This document shows, one piece after another, positions 22,228 through 30,054 of a stretch of 64,000 nucleotides of DNA (its first letter is position 1; each line of letters starts with the position of its first letter). The stretch comes from Thalassospira indica (GTDB lineage: Bacteria; Pseudomonadota; Alphaproteobacteria; Rhodospirillales; Thalassospiraceae). Location: positions 124,001 to 188,000 of the forward strand of contig NZ_CP031555.1 of assembly GCF_003403095.1 (NCBI RefSeq), written 5' to 3'. The position numbers and the translations under genes are program-made. Below the pieces are notes generated by a model that worked only from the letters and a program-made list of their open reading frames with translations, did not search any database and was not told the DNA's origin.

Positions 22228-23184
22228 TCAGTAGCCCTGACCGCGGCTGACAGCAAGGCTGAGCGGTTTGCCTGCATGCAGTTCACGGGCTGATTGCAGG
22301 GTTTGTTCAGCGACAATGCGCGGCGTTGTATCACTGGCGATGTGCGGGGTGATGCGTAGGCGCGGATCGGCCCAGAACGGATGATCTGACGGCAACGGTT
22401 CGGCGCGAAACACATCAAGGGTCGCGCCACTGAGCTGCCCGTTATCAAGTGCGGCAACAAAGTCATCCTCGGCCAGATGTTCACCACGTCCGATCTGAAT
22501 CAGCCAGGCGCCCTTGGCCAGTTTTGAAAACAGCGCCGCATTGAGGATATTCTCGGTCTTGGCCGTCAGGGGCAGGACATTGATCACCACATCCTGACCG
22601 GCCACCGATTGCAGAACCGAGTCGTCACCGGTGAAATAGCGCACACCTTCGACGGCATCCGCTGGATCACGGCGGCAGGCAACCGAAACACTAAACCCAC
22701 AGGCAGCCAAGGCTTTGACAACAGATGCCCCCATGGAGCCATGGCCAAGCACGGCGACCTTGAGATCACGCGGTGGCCGGATCGCAGGCGGGGCCCATTC
22801 GGCGCTGGCCTGACTTTGCTGCATCTTTGCAAAGCCGCGTTCAACATGAACAACTTCATGCACTGCATAGCCCGCCATCAGGTCCGCCTGATTGGGGTCG
22901 CGCACACGACAGATCGCGACGTCATCATTCAAGCCCGGATGTTTCAGCAAAGCATCCACGCCGGCCCCGACCGACATCGCCATTTCAATATTGGGATAAG
23001 GCGAAAACGCCGCCGGGCCCGGCAGCCAGCACACCGCAAAACGGATAAGATCGGGGTTGGTGACTTCATCGGGGTTAAGCAGGCGGACATCGGGTGCCAC
23101 ATCGCCAAAATCAAGCGAATAATAGCTTTTGAGATCCATCGCATCGCTGAGAAGAACACCGTAAATCGGTTCCGCCACCGCCAT
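22228..23184 (-). CDS. Glyoxylate/hydroxypyruvate reductase (GhrA-like 2-hydroxyacid dehydrogenase)
   Basis: D-isomer-specific 2-hydroxyacid dehydrogenase, 318 residues. The Rossmann motif is VAVLGHGSMGASV, a GxGxxG variant, and catalytic segments are LIQIGRGEHLAEDDFV (Arg region), ATLDVFRAEPLPSDHPFW (Glu) and ITPHIASDT (His). The GhrA subgroup reduces glyoxylate and hydroxypyruvate with NADPH. It lies 71 bases upstream (in transcription terms) of the TetR/aminotransferase pair and may be in the same operon; a shared carbon/nitrogen route is inference. Confidence 0.92.
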   Translation of the reverse strand: MAVAEPIYGVLLSDAMDLKSYYSLDFGDVAPDVRLLNPDEVTNPDLIRFAVCWLPGPAAFSPYPNIEMAMSVGAGVDALLKHPGLNDDVAICRVRDPNQADLMAGYAVHEVVHVERGFAKMQQSQASAEWAPPAIRPPRDLKVAVLGHGSMGASVVKALAACGFSVSVACRRDPADAVEGVRYFTGDDSVLQSVAGQDVVINVLPLTAKTENILNAALFSKLAKGAWLIQIGRGEHLAEDDFVAALDNGQLSGATLDVFRAEPLPSDHPFWADPRLRITPHIASDTTPRIVAEQTLQSARELHAGKPLSLAVSRGQGY

Positions 23185-23347
23185 CAGTCAAAGCCCCTTA
23201 CATCATCATCTTTTGCGCTGCTGATCCCTGTTGGCGCAGCCAATTTACGGGCACCATACCAAGAAAATTTGCGCTTTGGTTTCATCCTCAGTTAAACAAG
23301 TGTATATCAAAGAGTAAAGCCGTTTGATCAGATCAATGGAGGTTGGC

Positions 23348-24136
23348 ATGCATATCGCGACACAGAAGGACGCCGAGACCAGCGTCATGAATGATCCACA
23401 AATCAGCGACGGCGAAAAACAGTGCCGTATCGAACTTGCTGCCTGTTACCGGCTGGCGGCGCATTACAGAATGACCGACACGATCTATACCCACATTTCG
23501 GCCCGTGTTCCCGGCGAGCCGGGGCATTTTCTGATCAATCCCTATGGCCTGATGTGGGAGGAAATTACCGCCTCTTCGCTGGTGAAAATCGATGTCGATG
23601 GCAACAAGGTTGCAGACAGTCCCTATCGGGTGAACCCGGCAGGCTTTACCATCCACAGTGCCGTACATATCGGGCGTCATGATGCCGCGTGGGTGATGCA
23701 CACCCATACACGATCAGGGTTTGCCGTTTCCTGCCTTGAAGAAGGTCTGATGCCGCTTAATCAGATCGCCCTGCAATATTATGGCCAGATCGGCTATCAC
23801 GATTATGAGGGCATCGCGCTTGATCTTGAGGAACGCGAAAGAATCGTTGAAGCGCTTGACGCCAACATCGCGTTGATCCTGCGCAATCATGGTCTTTTGA
23901 CCGTGGGGGCAACTGCCGGGCAGATGTTTTCAAACATGTTTTATCTGAACCGGGCGTGCGAGATTCAGGAATCTACGCTGGCGATGGGAAGACCCCTTCG
24001 GAAGATTGATGATGCGGTGATAAAACGTGTTTCCGAACAGTTCAGCCAGATGGCCTATGACGACGGTGATGTTGCCCTGGAGTGGGACGCACAAATGCGC
24101 CTTGCCGACCGTCTGGACCCCGGTTTTTGCGACTAG
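23348..24136 (+). CDS. Class II aldolase/adducin family protein
   Basis: 262-residue zinc aldolase-type protein. Conserved: YTHISARVPGEPGHFLINPYGLMWEEITAS, metal-binding histidines in VMHTHTRSGFA and RNHGLLTVG. The family includes fuculose-phosphate aldolase, but many members related to this form (adducin-like, no sugar-phosphate context) have no known substrate. Starts exist from 23324, but ATG at 23348 follows GGAGG at the right spacing. It is divergent from the GhrA-like gene. Confidence 0.88.
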   Translation: MHIATQKDAETSVMNDPQISDGEKQCRIELAACYRLAAHYRMTDTIYTHISARVPGEPGHFLINPYGLMWEEITASSLVKIDVDGNKVADSPYRVNPAGFTIHSAVHIGRHDAAWVMHTHTRSGFAVSCLEEGLMPLNQIALQYYGQIGYHDYEGIALDLEERERIVEALDANIALILRNHGLLTVGATAGQMFSNMFYLNRACEIQESTLAMGRPLRKIDDAVIKRVSEQFSQMAYDDGDVALEWDAQMRLADRLDPGFCD

Positions 24137-24748
24137 GATATTACGCCGGAAGCGCGCATTCCTCCCCTTCGCAAGCGCGGTAAATACTTGCTGGTTTTGA
24201 TATTTCTGGACCCGTCACTCAACACGTCCAAATCCCCGGGCGGGAACGAGGGGTATTTGTGATTAAAATTTAATCTGCTCGACCAATTGCGCAAAAGATA
24301 ATCAAATCCTTCCTTGACACCCACCTGCCGACTGCTACGATTGAATTCAACAAGGTCGGGCCGGAGAATTTTCCGGTGTGTTTTGGTCGGGGTTCGGAGA
24401 AAGCCACTTTGATGGCGCACCCAATCCCAACGCATTGAAAATCATAACTTGTGCTGATGCGCGACAGTCGCGATGCGAAACGAGTTTGATGACCAAAACG
24501 GGTTAATTGCAAAAGTTGACCCTTATGACCGCCCAGCTGACAGAACGGGTCTTTGGATCGGGCCTTCTGTCATTCCGATGATGCCACCGCGTGGTGGCTT
24601 GATGCTGGGATCGCGCAAAGGTCGAGAGTGTTTCTATCAGGTTGCCCGCAGATCTTGGCGGGCATCGGGAACACGTCATGCTGCGGCATCCTTAACCGTC
24701 CCCGGCGGTGTGCCGAAGCTCCTGCTTGCCAGACAAGGAGAAGACGAC
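24137..24748 (+). promoter_or_regulatory. Long intergenic region with promoter and structured leader
   Basis: 612 bases. A near-consensus sigma70 promoter lies at 24314-24341 (listed separately). Between it and the ATG at 24749 is a leader of about 400 bases with three perfect stems: TGACAGAA/TTCTGTCA (24538-24545 and 24565-24572), GCCACC/GGTGGC (24583-24588 and 24593-24598), and GCCCGC/GCGGGC (24644-24649 and 24658-24663). Part of the leader is also open in frame with the downstream gene from 24473, so an N-terminally longer protein is possible. I recognise no known riboswitch class. Confidence 0.5.
24314..24341 (+). promoter_or_regulatory. Sigma70-type promoter
   Basis: TTGACA (24314-24319), 16-base spacer, TACGAT (24336-24341). 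This is the best consensus promoter I noticed in the window; transcription would start near 24348. Confidence 0.65.
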
Positions 24749-24967
24749 ATGCAAGTATCGAACACAATTGATTGCAACGGTTTGTCCCCGGCACCAACTC
24801 TTCTGCGGATCATGCAGGCGTTGGTGGGCCGTGAAGACAGCACATCCCCACTCAATGTTCTGGTCGGCGCGGACTGCAATTGTGAAAGTCTGGCAGTTTC
24901 GCTTGGCCCGCTTGCCCAAGACGTTCAGCTGGCCAGCGACGCAAAACAGTTTGCCGCCGTAAACTGA
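24749..24967 (+). CDS. Small protein, possibly TusA-like without the catalytic cysteine
   Basis: 72 codons preceded by a textbook AAGGAG eight bases before the ATG. The sequence has the rough layout of the TusA/SirA/YedF fold: IDCNGLSPAPTLLRIMQAL resembles the family's D-x-x-G-L-x-C-P-x-P-x-x-x-x-x-x-A-L, and PLNVLVGADCNCESLAVSLG resembles the second strand-helix unit. The Cys of CPxP is missing (one-residue deletion), although Cys residues occur elsewhere (DCN, DCNCES). If the homology is right it cannot act as a normal persulfide carrier. A longer reading frame from 24473 is possible. Function unknown. Confidence 0.6.
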   Translation: MQVSNTIDCNGLSPAPTLLRIMQALVGREDSTSPLNVLVGADCNCESLAVSLGPLAQDVQLASDAKQFAAVN

Positions 24968-25238
24968 GGGGCGCTTTTGCCCTGCCCATGCCGGTGCCAT
25001 TGCCGGCAATCTTCCCGTTCATGATGCCTGTATGGCGTCACGTCGCGCTCACCTGACCGCGTCAAGAATAAGATAAAACGCTGCGCATCGGCACTGGCTT
25101 GTCGATCCCGGTACCGTTCATGCGGGCTTGTCGCGCCAACACCATCCGGTTGCCTTGTCACCGGATTACATGGCGCTTTTTGCCATGCCTGCGGGGTCCC
25201 GCGACCGGCTGATGCGCAAGAAAACAGGAAGCACTATG
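24968..25238. other. Intergenic sequence with no recognised content
   Basis: About 270 bases between the TusA-like gene and the left arm of the palindromic element. No clear gene, terminator or promoter was seen; short ORFs here (78-126 codons) look spurious. Confidence 0.4.
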
Positions 25239-25508
25239 CTAAAGCATGTTGCATTTAATCTGCCCCATTTTGCCGGAGATAACCTACTGTCCGGCGAGGA
25301 AAGGGCCGCAGGACGTAGCGGGGCTACGTTCAAGGGTCTTGACGCTGCGGGGCGGAAGGTTATCCCGGCCCGAAGGGTTTGTTTTTGGCTGCGTTTCGCG
25401 GCGTTACACCGCTTGACCGATGCGCCGCATCGCTCTGCACGCTGTGCCTTGCCAAACAGCACGCCAAAAACAAACATAATGGAGCAGATTAAATGCAACA
25501 TGCTTTAG
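25239..25508. repeat. 270-bp palindromic element with 25-bp inverted repeats
   Basis: Perfect 25-bp terminal inverted repeat (25239-25263 and 25484-25508, starting CTAAAGCATG), extended inward by about 8 further bases with two mismatches. Nested inside are GATAACCT/AGGTTATC (25278-25285, 25357-25364), CGTAGC/GCTACG (25314-25328) and a perfect 13-bp pair GTTTGTTTTTGGC/GCCAAAAACAAAC (25377-25389, 25463-25475). No transposase is encoded. It looks like a MITE or dispersed palindromic repeat. The right arm contains the start codon of the next gene (25493) and its GGAG lies at the arm edge, so the transcript would fold over the translation start. Confidence 0.75.
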
Positions 25509-26407
25509 AAGAGAGCAGCGAGACATCCAGCCCATACGCCAGTGATCCCGAAACACCAGATTTTGCCTTTGATCCCGATGATCCCTGGACACAAACCTTC
25601 CAGGAAGGCCTTGCACGCGCTGATCTGAAAGGCAAAACCGTTTACGAGGTCGGTGTTGGTACTGGCATCAATGTCGCCTTTATCTTGCAAAGCTGCGGCG
25701 CCAAACGCGTTTACGGCAGCGACCTTGACCCCCGCCTTGTCGTTCTGGCAGAGCGCAACATCAAAATCCTTTCCCCCGAACATGCCAAACATTTCAAACC
25801 GGTCCATGGCAGTGTCAGCCTTGTCGATACCGATGAGGCACGCGAAAAAATCGCAATGACCGATGTGGTGATTGCCTGCATCCCTCAGGTCGGCGAGCCC
25901 AGTGATGAACGCCTGACGGCCTTTCGCGAAGCCCAGTCCATCGAACTGGCCGAAGGGGCCGGTGACGAGGCCGAAGACCATATCGCGCATTATTATCCCT
26001 GGAGCCTGTTTGACCAATATCCCTACAACTCGGTCGGGCTTGGCCTGAACGAGGCGCTGATGCGCCGTATTCGCGAACACGCGCCAAAGGCCGAACTGGT
26101 GATGAATTTCGGTTGCCGCATTGGCACCGAGATTATTTGCGAATGCTTTGAGGCCAACGGCTACAAACCCGAAAAGATCGCATCAAAGATCGTTCTGCAA
26201 CATTCCGGAACGGATATTTCGTTTTTCGTATCACTGGAAAAGGCGCTGAACGGGACCGAATATGAAAAGCAGCTTGTTTGCAAATTCTATGGCGACCCGG
26301 AAGGAAATCAGCCGCTTTCGGCCACCAAGGCCCAGGAAATGATCAATGATGATCCGAATGTGCCGCTTTATCACGAGGTGGCGGTCATTCGCGGCACACC
26401 GGCCTAA
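25493..26407 (+). CDS. SAM-dependent methyltransferase resembling methionine S-methyltransferase (MMT/MmtN)
   Basis: 304 residues. The SAM motif VYEVGVGTGINVAFIL is followed by VYGSDLDPR. The rest resembles the methyltransferase domain of plant methionine S-methyltransferase: VVIACIPQV, SVGLGLNEALMRRI, LVMNFGCRIGTEIICECF-x-x-x-GY, the hallmark GTDISFFVSLEK, then FYGDPEGNQPLSATKA. In plants and in bacterial MmtN this enzyme makes S-methylmethionine, the first step of the methylation route to DMSP. That similarity is from recalled family sequence, not from a search. No aminotransferase or decarboxylase partner adjoins it. Its start codon lies in the inverted-repeat arm of the upstream element. 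Confidence 0.7.
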   Translation: MQHALEESSETSSPYASDPETPDFAFDPDDPWTQTFQEGLARADLKGKTVYEVGVGTGINVAFILQSCGAKRVYGSDLDPRLVVLAERNIKILSPEHAKHFKPVHGSVSLVDTDEAREKIAMTDVVIACIPQVGEPSDERLTAFREAQSIELAEGAGDEAEDHIAHYYPWSLFDQYPYNSVGLGLNEALMRRIREHAPKAELVMNFGCRIGTEIICECFEANGYKPEKIASKIVLQHSGTDISFFVSLEKALNGTEYEKQLVCKFYGDPEGNQPLSATKAQEMINDDPNVPLYHEVAVIRGTPA

Positions 26408-26423
26408 GACCTGATCAATGGCA

Positions 26424-26462
26424 CATAAAAACACCCCGCAGCCACAGGCTATGGGGTGTTCT
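26424..26462 (-). terminator. Intrinsic terminator between convergent genes
   Basis: Stem AACACCCC / GGGGTGTT with inner AGCC / GGCT at 26430-26460. Minus-strand tail TTTTTATG is a good U-tract; the plus-strand tail is weak. It serves mainly the TPR-methyltransferase gene. Confidence 0.75.
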
Positions 26463-26487
26463 GCATTAAGCAGTTCGCAACGACATC

Positions 26488-27462
26488 TCAGTGAAGGGTT
26501 TGACCCGAGGCCTGATCGGGATCGCCCGGAATGATCAGATCGCCCGCCATCAGCGCCAATGCATCACTTGCACGCGCGACGATGACCCGACCTTCGACCG
26601 GATTACCCTTTTCCTGACGCAGAACACCCAAAGTGTCTGAAAGAACGTTAAAGCCACACTCGACCAGCCATTCGCTGATCGCGCGCTGGTGATGGCGGAA
26701 GCGTTGCCCGGGACCGAGATCGAACGGGAAGTTATCGCCGTGCTCGAGCGTGAATACCAGCAACCCGCCGGGCTTCATCCGGTCATGGGCAGCACGCAGG
26801 GCCGGCACCAGATCGCCAAGATAGTTCAGAACGTCCGCCGCGATGACAACGCTGTAATCCGTTCCGATGTCAGCGGGCATATCGGTGATATCGCCCGCGA
26901 CCAGGGTGCGATAAAGCCCCTTGGCGCGCGCACGGTTGATCATGCGCGGCGACAGGTCGATGCCATCAATCGCATCAACATGACCAGCGAACACTTCGCC
27001 CACAAGCCCGGTACCACAACCAAGATCAAGCACATCCATCGGGCGCAACATCTCCGGCAGGTGAGTCCGGATGGCTTCAAACAAAAGTTCCGGTCCGCGA
27101 TAGGCCAGTCGATCCCGCAGGCTGATTTCAAACCGTGGGGCATAATCGTCAAACAAGGCCCGCACATAATCGGGCGGCAAGCGATCACGAAGAGCAGCCG
27201 CACCAAGCAATGTCAGGCGGACCTCTGCCCCCATGCGGTCCTTGGGATCAAGCATCAGATATTGACGGAAAGCCTCAACGGCGTTTTCGGTTTCACCGGC
27301 ACGTTCATAGATGTCGCCCAGCGTAAAATGGGCTTCGTCCCAGTCACTATCAGCCGCCAATGCGGCACGCGCCACGTCAATCGCAGCGGTGTAGTCACCC
27401 TGTGATACCAGCGCCAATGCGACATCAAGACGCCGACTGGCGGACAGACGATCTTTGCTCAT
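26488..27462 (-). CDS. TPR-containing SAM-dependent methyltransferase
   Basis: 324 residues from MSKDRLSASRR. Residues about 10-90 form two tetratricopeptide repeats (ALVSQGDYTAAIDVARAALAADSDWDEAHFTLGDIYERAGETENAVEAFRQYL pattern). The rest is a class I methyltransferase: LDLGCGTGLVGEVFA, DGIDLSPRMI, MKPGGLLVFTLE. The linker LPPDYVRALFDDYAPRFE is typical of this TPR-methyltransferase group in alphaproteobacteria. Substrate unknown. The frame extends to 27495; the ATG at 27462 is preferred. Confidence 0.85.
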   Translation of the reverse strand: MSKDRLSASRRLDVALALVSQGDYTAAIDVARAALAADSDWDEAHFTLGDIYERAGETENAVEAFRQYLMLDPKDRMGAEVRLTLLGAAALRDRLPPDYVRALFDDYAPRFEISLRDRLAYRGPELLFEAIRTHLPEMLRPMDVLDLGCGTGLVGEVFAGHVDAIDGIDLSPRMINRARAKGLYRTLVAGDITDMPADIGTDYSVVIAADVLNYLGDLVPALRAAHDRMKPGGLLVFTLEHGDNFPFDLGPGQRFRHHQRAISEWLVECGFNVLSDTLGVLRQEKGNPVEGRVIVARASDALALMAGDLIIPGDPDQASGQTLH

Positions 27463-27768
27463 GCATGAAATCCGAAAAGGGGGTTTGGGCAACACGCCGA
27501 AACCACAACCAAAGATACTGCTATATCTTCCTATTTTCGGTGTTTTGCAAGATAGATAAAATATCGAAAAATCAAAACCTTATATGTTTTCGGGAATCGT
27601 ATACCAATGCAAACATGGTGTTGACCGATAATTGGGCGCTTTCGCGTGCGGCTGCATCGATTTTAGCAACGGTTTCCACAAAGAAATTTGGCACAAATTT
27701 CCACTGAACCATTGATAAAATCAATTAATTATCATACATTAATATAAATTCTGATTTTGATGGATTGA
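27463..27768. promoter_or_regulatory. AT-rich divergent intergenic region
   Basis: 306 bases, clearly AT-richer than the surroundings. It holds a perfect palindrome GAAATTT-GGCAC-AAATTTC (27683-27701) and the tract TTAATTATCATACATTAATAT just before the YeeE/YedE gene, together a likely operator/promoter. Such genes are often controlled by ArsR-type sulfide sensors (BigR/SqrR), but no regulator gene adjoins, so this is a guess. Confidence 0.45.
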
Positions 27769-28206
27769 ATGATGGAAAACTTCACTCCGATTTCCGCCCT
27801 GATTGGCGGTGGACTTATTGGTCTGGCCTCTGGCCTTTATCTTTTGCTCAATGGGAGAATTGCCGGGATTAGCGGCATTCTTGGCGGTCTGTTGACCCCG
27901 ACCAAGGGTGGTTCTGCTGTTTTTGAACGGCTGGCCTTTATCATCGGGCTGATTGTTGGTCCGTTCATCCTGATGAACGCAACCGAGATCGAAGCCCAGA
28001 GTGTTGTGACAAGCTCATTACCGGTCATCATCATTGCCGGTCTTCTGGTTGGTCTTGGCACTACGATTGGTAGCGGTTGCACCAGTGGTCATGGCATTTG
28101 CGGCCTGTCGCGGTTCTCGCTGCGATCGCTGGTCGCGACCCTGTCATTTATGGCAGCAGGCTTCGTCACAGTTCTTGTCACCCGCCATCTGATGGGAGGC
28201 ATGTAA
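27769..28206 (+). CDS. YeeE/YedE family transporter, first half
   Basis: 145-residue membrane protein with about four hydrophobic segments and the family signature GSGCTSGHGICGLSR, which contains the conserved Cys pair implicated in thiosulfate/sulfur-compound transfer in YeeE. The stop overlaps the start of the next gene (TAATG), so the two halves are translated together and likely form one transporter. Two consecutive ATG codons (27769, 27772) are possible starts. Confidence 0.9.
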   Translation: MMENFTPISALIGGGLIGLASGLYLLLNGRIAGISGILGGLLTPTKGGSAVFERLAFIIGLIVGPFILMNATEIEAQSVVTSSLPVIIIAGLLVGLGTTIGSGCTSGHGICGLSRFSLRSLVATLSFMAAGFVTVLVTRHLMGGM

Positions 28207-28631
28207 TGCGGATAATTGTTTCCCTGATTTGCGGCACGATTTTCGGCTTTGGCCTTTATATTTCGGCCATGATCGACCCGCAAAAGGTTCTGGGCTTTCT
28301 TGATATCTGGGCGATTGCCGATGGGGGTTGGGATCCGAGCCTTGCGTTCGTCATGGGCGGTGGACTGGCGGTTGCCATTCCGATCTTCCAGTTTGCAAAG
28401 AACCGGACCGAGGCGGTCTGTGGCGGCGAGATGAGCCTGCCGACCAACCGTGCCATCACCACCAAACTGGTTGTTGGTGGCCTGTTGTTTGGTACCGGTT
28501 GGGGACTGGTTGGGTATTGCCCGGGTCCAGCACTCAGTGCACTGGCCTTCGGCCATACAGACACAATTATTTTTGTGGTCGCGATGATTGCCGGCATGGG
28601 CGGTGCGCGTGCCATGGGTCTTAACAAGTAA
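28206..28631 (+). CDS. YeeE/YedE family transporter, second half (DUF6691-like)
   Basis: 141-residue membrane protein, about four hydrophobic segments, with the partner signature GTGWGLVGYCPGPALSALA containing the conserved Cys. Start at 28206 shares one base with the preceding stop; a longer frame from 28077 lies inside the first gene and is rejected. Together the pair corresponds to the PmpA/PmpB-type split transporters placed with sulfide-oxidation genes in other proteobacteria; no such enzymes are adjacent here. Confidence 0.88.
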   Translation: MRIIVSLICGTIFGFGLYISAMIDPQKVLGFLDIWAIADGGWDPSLAFVMGGGLAVAIPIFQFAKNRTEAVCGGEMSLPTNRAITTKLVVGGLLFGTGWGLVGYCPGPALSALAFGHTDTIIFVVAMIAGMGGARAMGLNK

Positions 28632-28804
28632 ACCCGGCCAAAGCCTGAACCCGATAATCTGCGGCCGGTTTGATCCCCCAGACGCTGGCCGCAGGTTTTG
28701 CAACCGCCCGTGCTTTGCGCCGGGCGGTTTCGCATTTCCGGTCAAAATTTGACTAAAATCTCGCAGCACCGGGCTTGTCTTTGGCGTTAAAATCCCATAA
28801 CTCA
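28632..28804. other. Intergenic sequence
   Basis: About 170 bases between the transporter stop and the second palindromic element. Contains GC-rich near-repeats (CTGCGGCCGG / CTGGCCGCAGG near 28659-28695; AACCGCCCG / CGGGCGGTT near 28702-28729 with loop TGCTTTGCGC), the latter a plausible terminator stem followed by TCGCATTT. Confidence 0.4.
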
Positions 28805-29075
28805 GCTAAGGGTCAAAACTCATTCACATGACCGGCCCGGCAACTGATATGAGAGAAAAAGCTAGGAAAATGCCGCAGAGCGGGGTGATCTCCGGTCAAG
28901 GGATTTGACGCAGAGGCTTTCTCCTATATCAGTTGTCCTTCGGATCACCCGGATTTGCACGGGCTATTTTGTCGCAAAATCTTGAAAGATGCATATCTTC
29001 CTATGATTTTGCTCCGCATATCCGCACAAATCCGGGCGACCGGGGCGATCATGTGAATGAGTTTTGACCCTTAGC
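28805..29075. repeat. 271-bp palindromic element with 27-bp inverted repeats
   Basis: Perfect 27-bp terminal inverted repeat (28805-28831 and 29049-29075, starting GCTAAGGGTC), imperfectly extended inward (7 of the next 9 bases). Inside: an 18-bp pair with two mismatches (28841-28858 and 28918-28935, CAACTGATAT-type), GGGGTGATC/GATCACCC near 28882 and 28943, a perfect 10-bp CCCGGATTTG/CAAATCCGGG (28948-28957, 29027-29036), and GCAAAATC/GATTTTGC (28974-28981, 29005-29012). It encodes no protein. It ends 29 bases before the next start codon. Confidence 0.75.
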
Positions 29076-29104
29076 GCCACATTGACGTCCATAAAGGTTT
29101 TTGC

Positions 29105-29830
29105 ATGAAGATCGGCATTCTTGAGACCGGATTCGCCCCGGAAGAACTTCGCGACGATTTCGCCTCCTACCCTGGGATGCTCGAAAAGCTGCTCGGCGAC
29201 GTTGACCCGAGTCTTGAGTTTCAAACCTGGACCGTTCTAGAAGACGTTTTTCCGGATTCAATCCGCGATGCTGATGGCTGGGTGATCATGGGATCAAAAC
29301 ATGGCGTTTATGAAAACTTGCCGTGGATGATCCGCCTGCAGGACTTCCTGCGCGATGCGGTTTCTGCCGGTCAGCCGGTCTTTGGTATCTGCTTTGGTCA
29401 TCAGATTCTGGCAACAGCACTTGGCGGCAAGGTCATCAAATCCGACAAGGGTTGGGGTGTTGGCGTACATGAATACGCGGTTGATGCACGCAACAGCGAC
29501 TGGCTGTCTGATAGCCCAGCAAATATCCGCATCAATGCTTTCCATCAGGATCAGGTGGTTGAACCACCCGAAGGTGCGACTGTCTGGGCGAGTTCCGATT
29601 TTTGCCCCTATGCCGGTTTGCAGTATGGCGATAATGCCGCCTCAATCCAGCCGCATCCGGAATTCATGAAGCCCTATGAAACCGCCCTTTTGCAGGCCCG
29701 TTATGACCTGATCCCCAATGATGTGCATGACGCTGCCATGAAGTCGCTTGAAACGCCGATCACGAGTGTTGATTTCGCGCGCTCGCTCGTGAAGTTCATG
29801 ACCCGGAAGCGAATCAAGTCCGCCGCCTAA
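29105..29830 (+). CDS. Class I glutamine amidotransferase (GMP-synthase-like)
   Basis: 241-residue stand-alone GATase-1 domain. Nucleophile Cys in FGICFGHQIL, catalytic His and Glu in SIQPHPEF. The N-terminus MKIGILETGFAPEEL and the long insert before the catalytic triad match the GMP-synthase-like/YfeJ group, which are thought to hydrolyse glutamine or gamma-glutamyl compounds; the true substrate is unknown. No synthetase partner is adjacent. It is monocistronic: a palindromic element upstream and a strong terminator downstream. Confidence 0.88.
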   Translation: MKIGILETGFAPEELRDDFASYPGMLEKLLGDVDPSLEFQTWTVLEDVFPDSIRDADGWVIMGSKHGVYENLPWMIRLQDFLRDAVSAGQPVFGICFGHQILATALGGKVIKSDKGWGVGVHEYAVDARNSDWLSDSPANIRINAFHQDQVVEPPEGATVWASSDFCPYAGLQYGDNAASIQPHPEFMKPYETALLQARYDLIPNDVHDAAMKSLETPITSVDFARSLVKFMTRKRIKSAA

Positions 29831-29867
29831 GGCCACAGATCATATCGACATCACGCACCAAATCACA

Positions 29868-29899
29868 GAAAGCCACCGGAAATCCCGGTGGCTTTTTTC
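29868..29899 (+). terminator. Intrinsic terminator
   Basis: Stem AAGCCACCGG / CCCGGTGGCTT around AAAT at 29870-29892, then TTTTTTCG. Strong, plus strand. Confidence 0.9.
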
Positions 29900-30054
29900 G
29901 TGCCTGAAGATGCAAAACACTTTATCAACCAAAGATGTTGCATGATCCTGTTCAACCATGGACGCACAAAAATGATGTGATCGACCGCAGAATGTCGACG
30001 TTCAAGTTTGGACCACCGAGAGACCGCGCAAATGAACAATAGGCACCCGAAGCG

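Noticed and set aside
24570..24797. Minus-strand ORF over the structured leader
   Set aside because: No start signal, opposes a strong plus-strand promoter, and overlaps the TusA-like gene.
25128..25508. ORFs on both strands through the palindromic element (126 codons plus, 111 codons minus)
   Set aside because: They consist mainly of the inverted repeat; the symmetrical DNA makes open frames on both strands. Similar hypothetical proteins may be annotated elsewhere, which fits a dispersed repeat rather than a gene.
26689..27405. 238-codon ORF antisense to the TPR-methyltransferase
   Set aside because: Shadow of the real gene.
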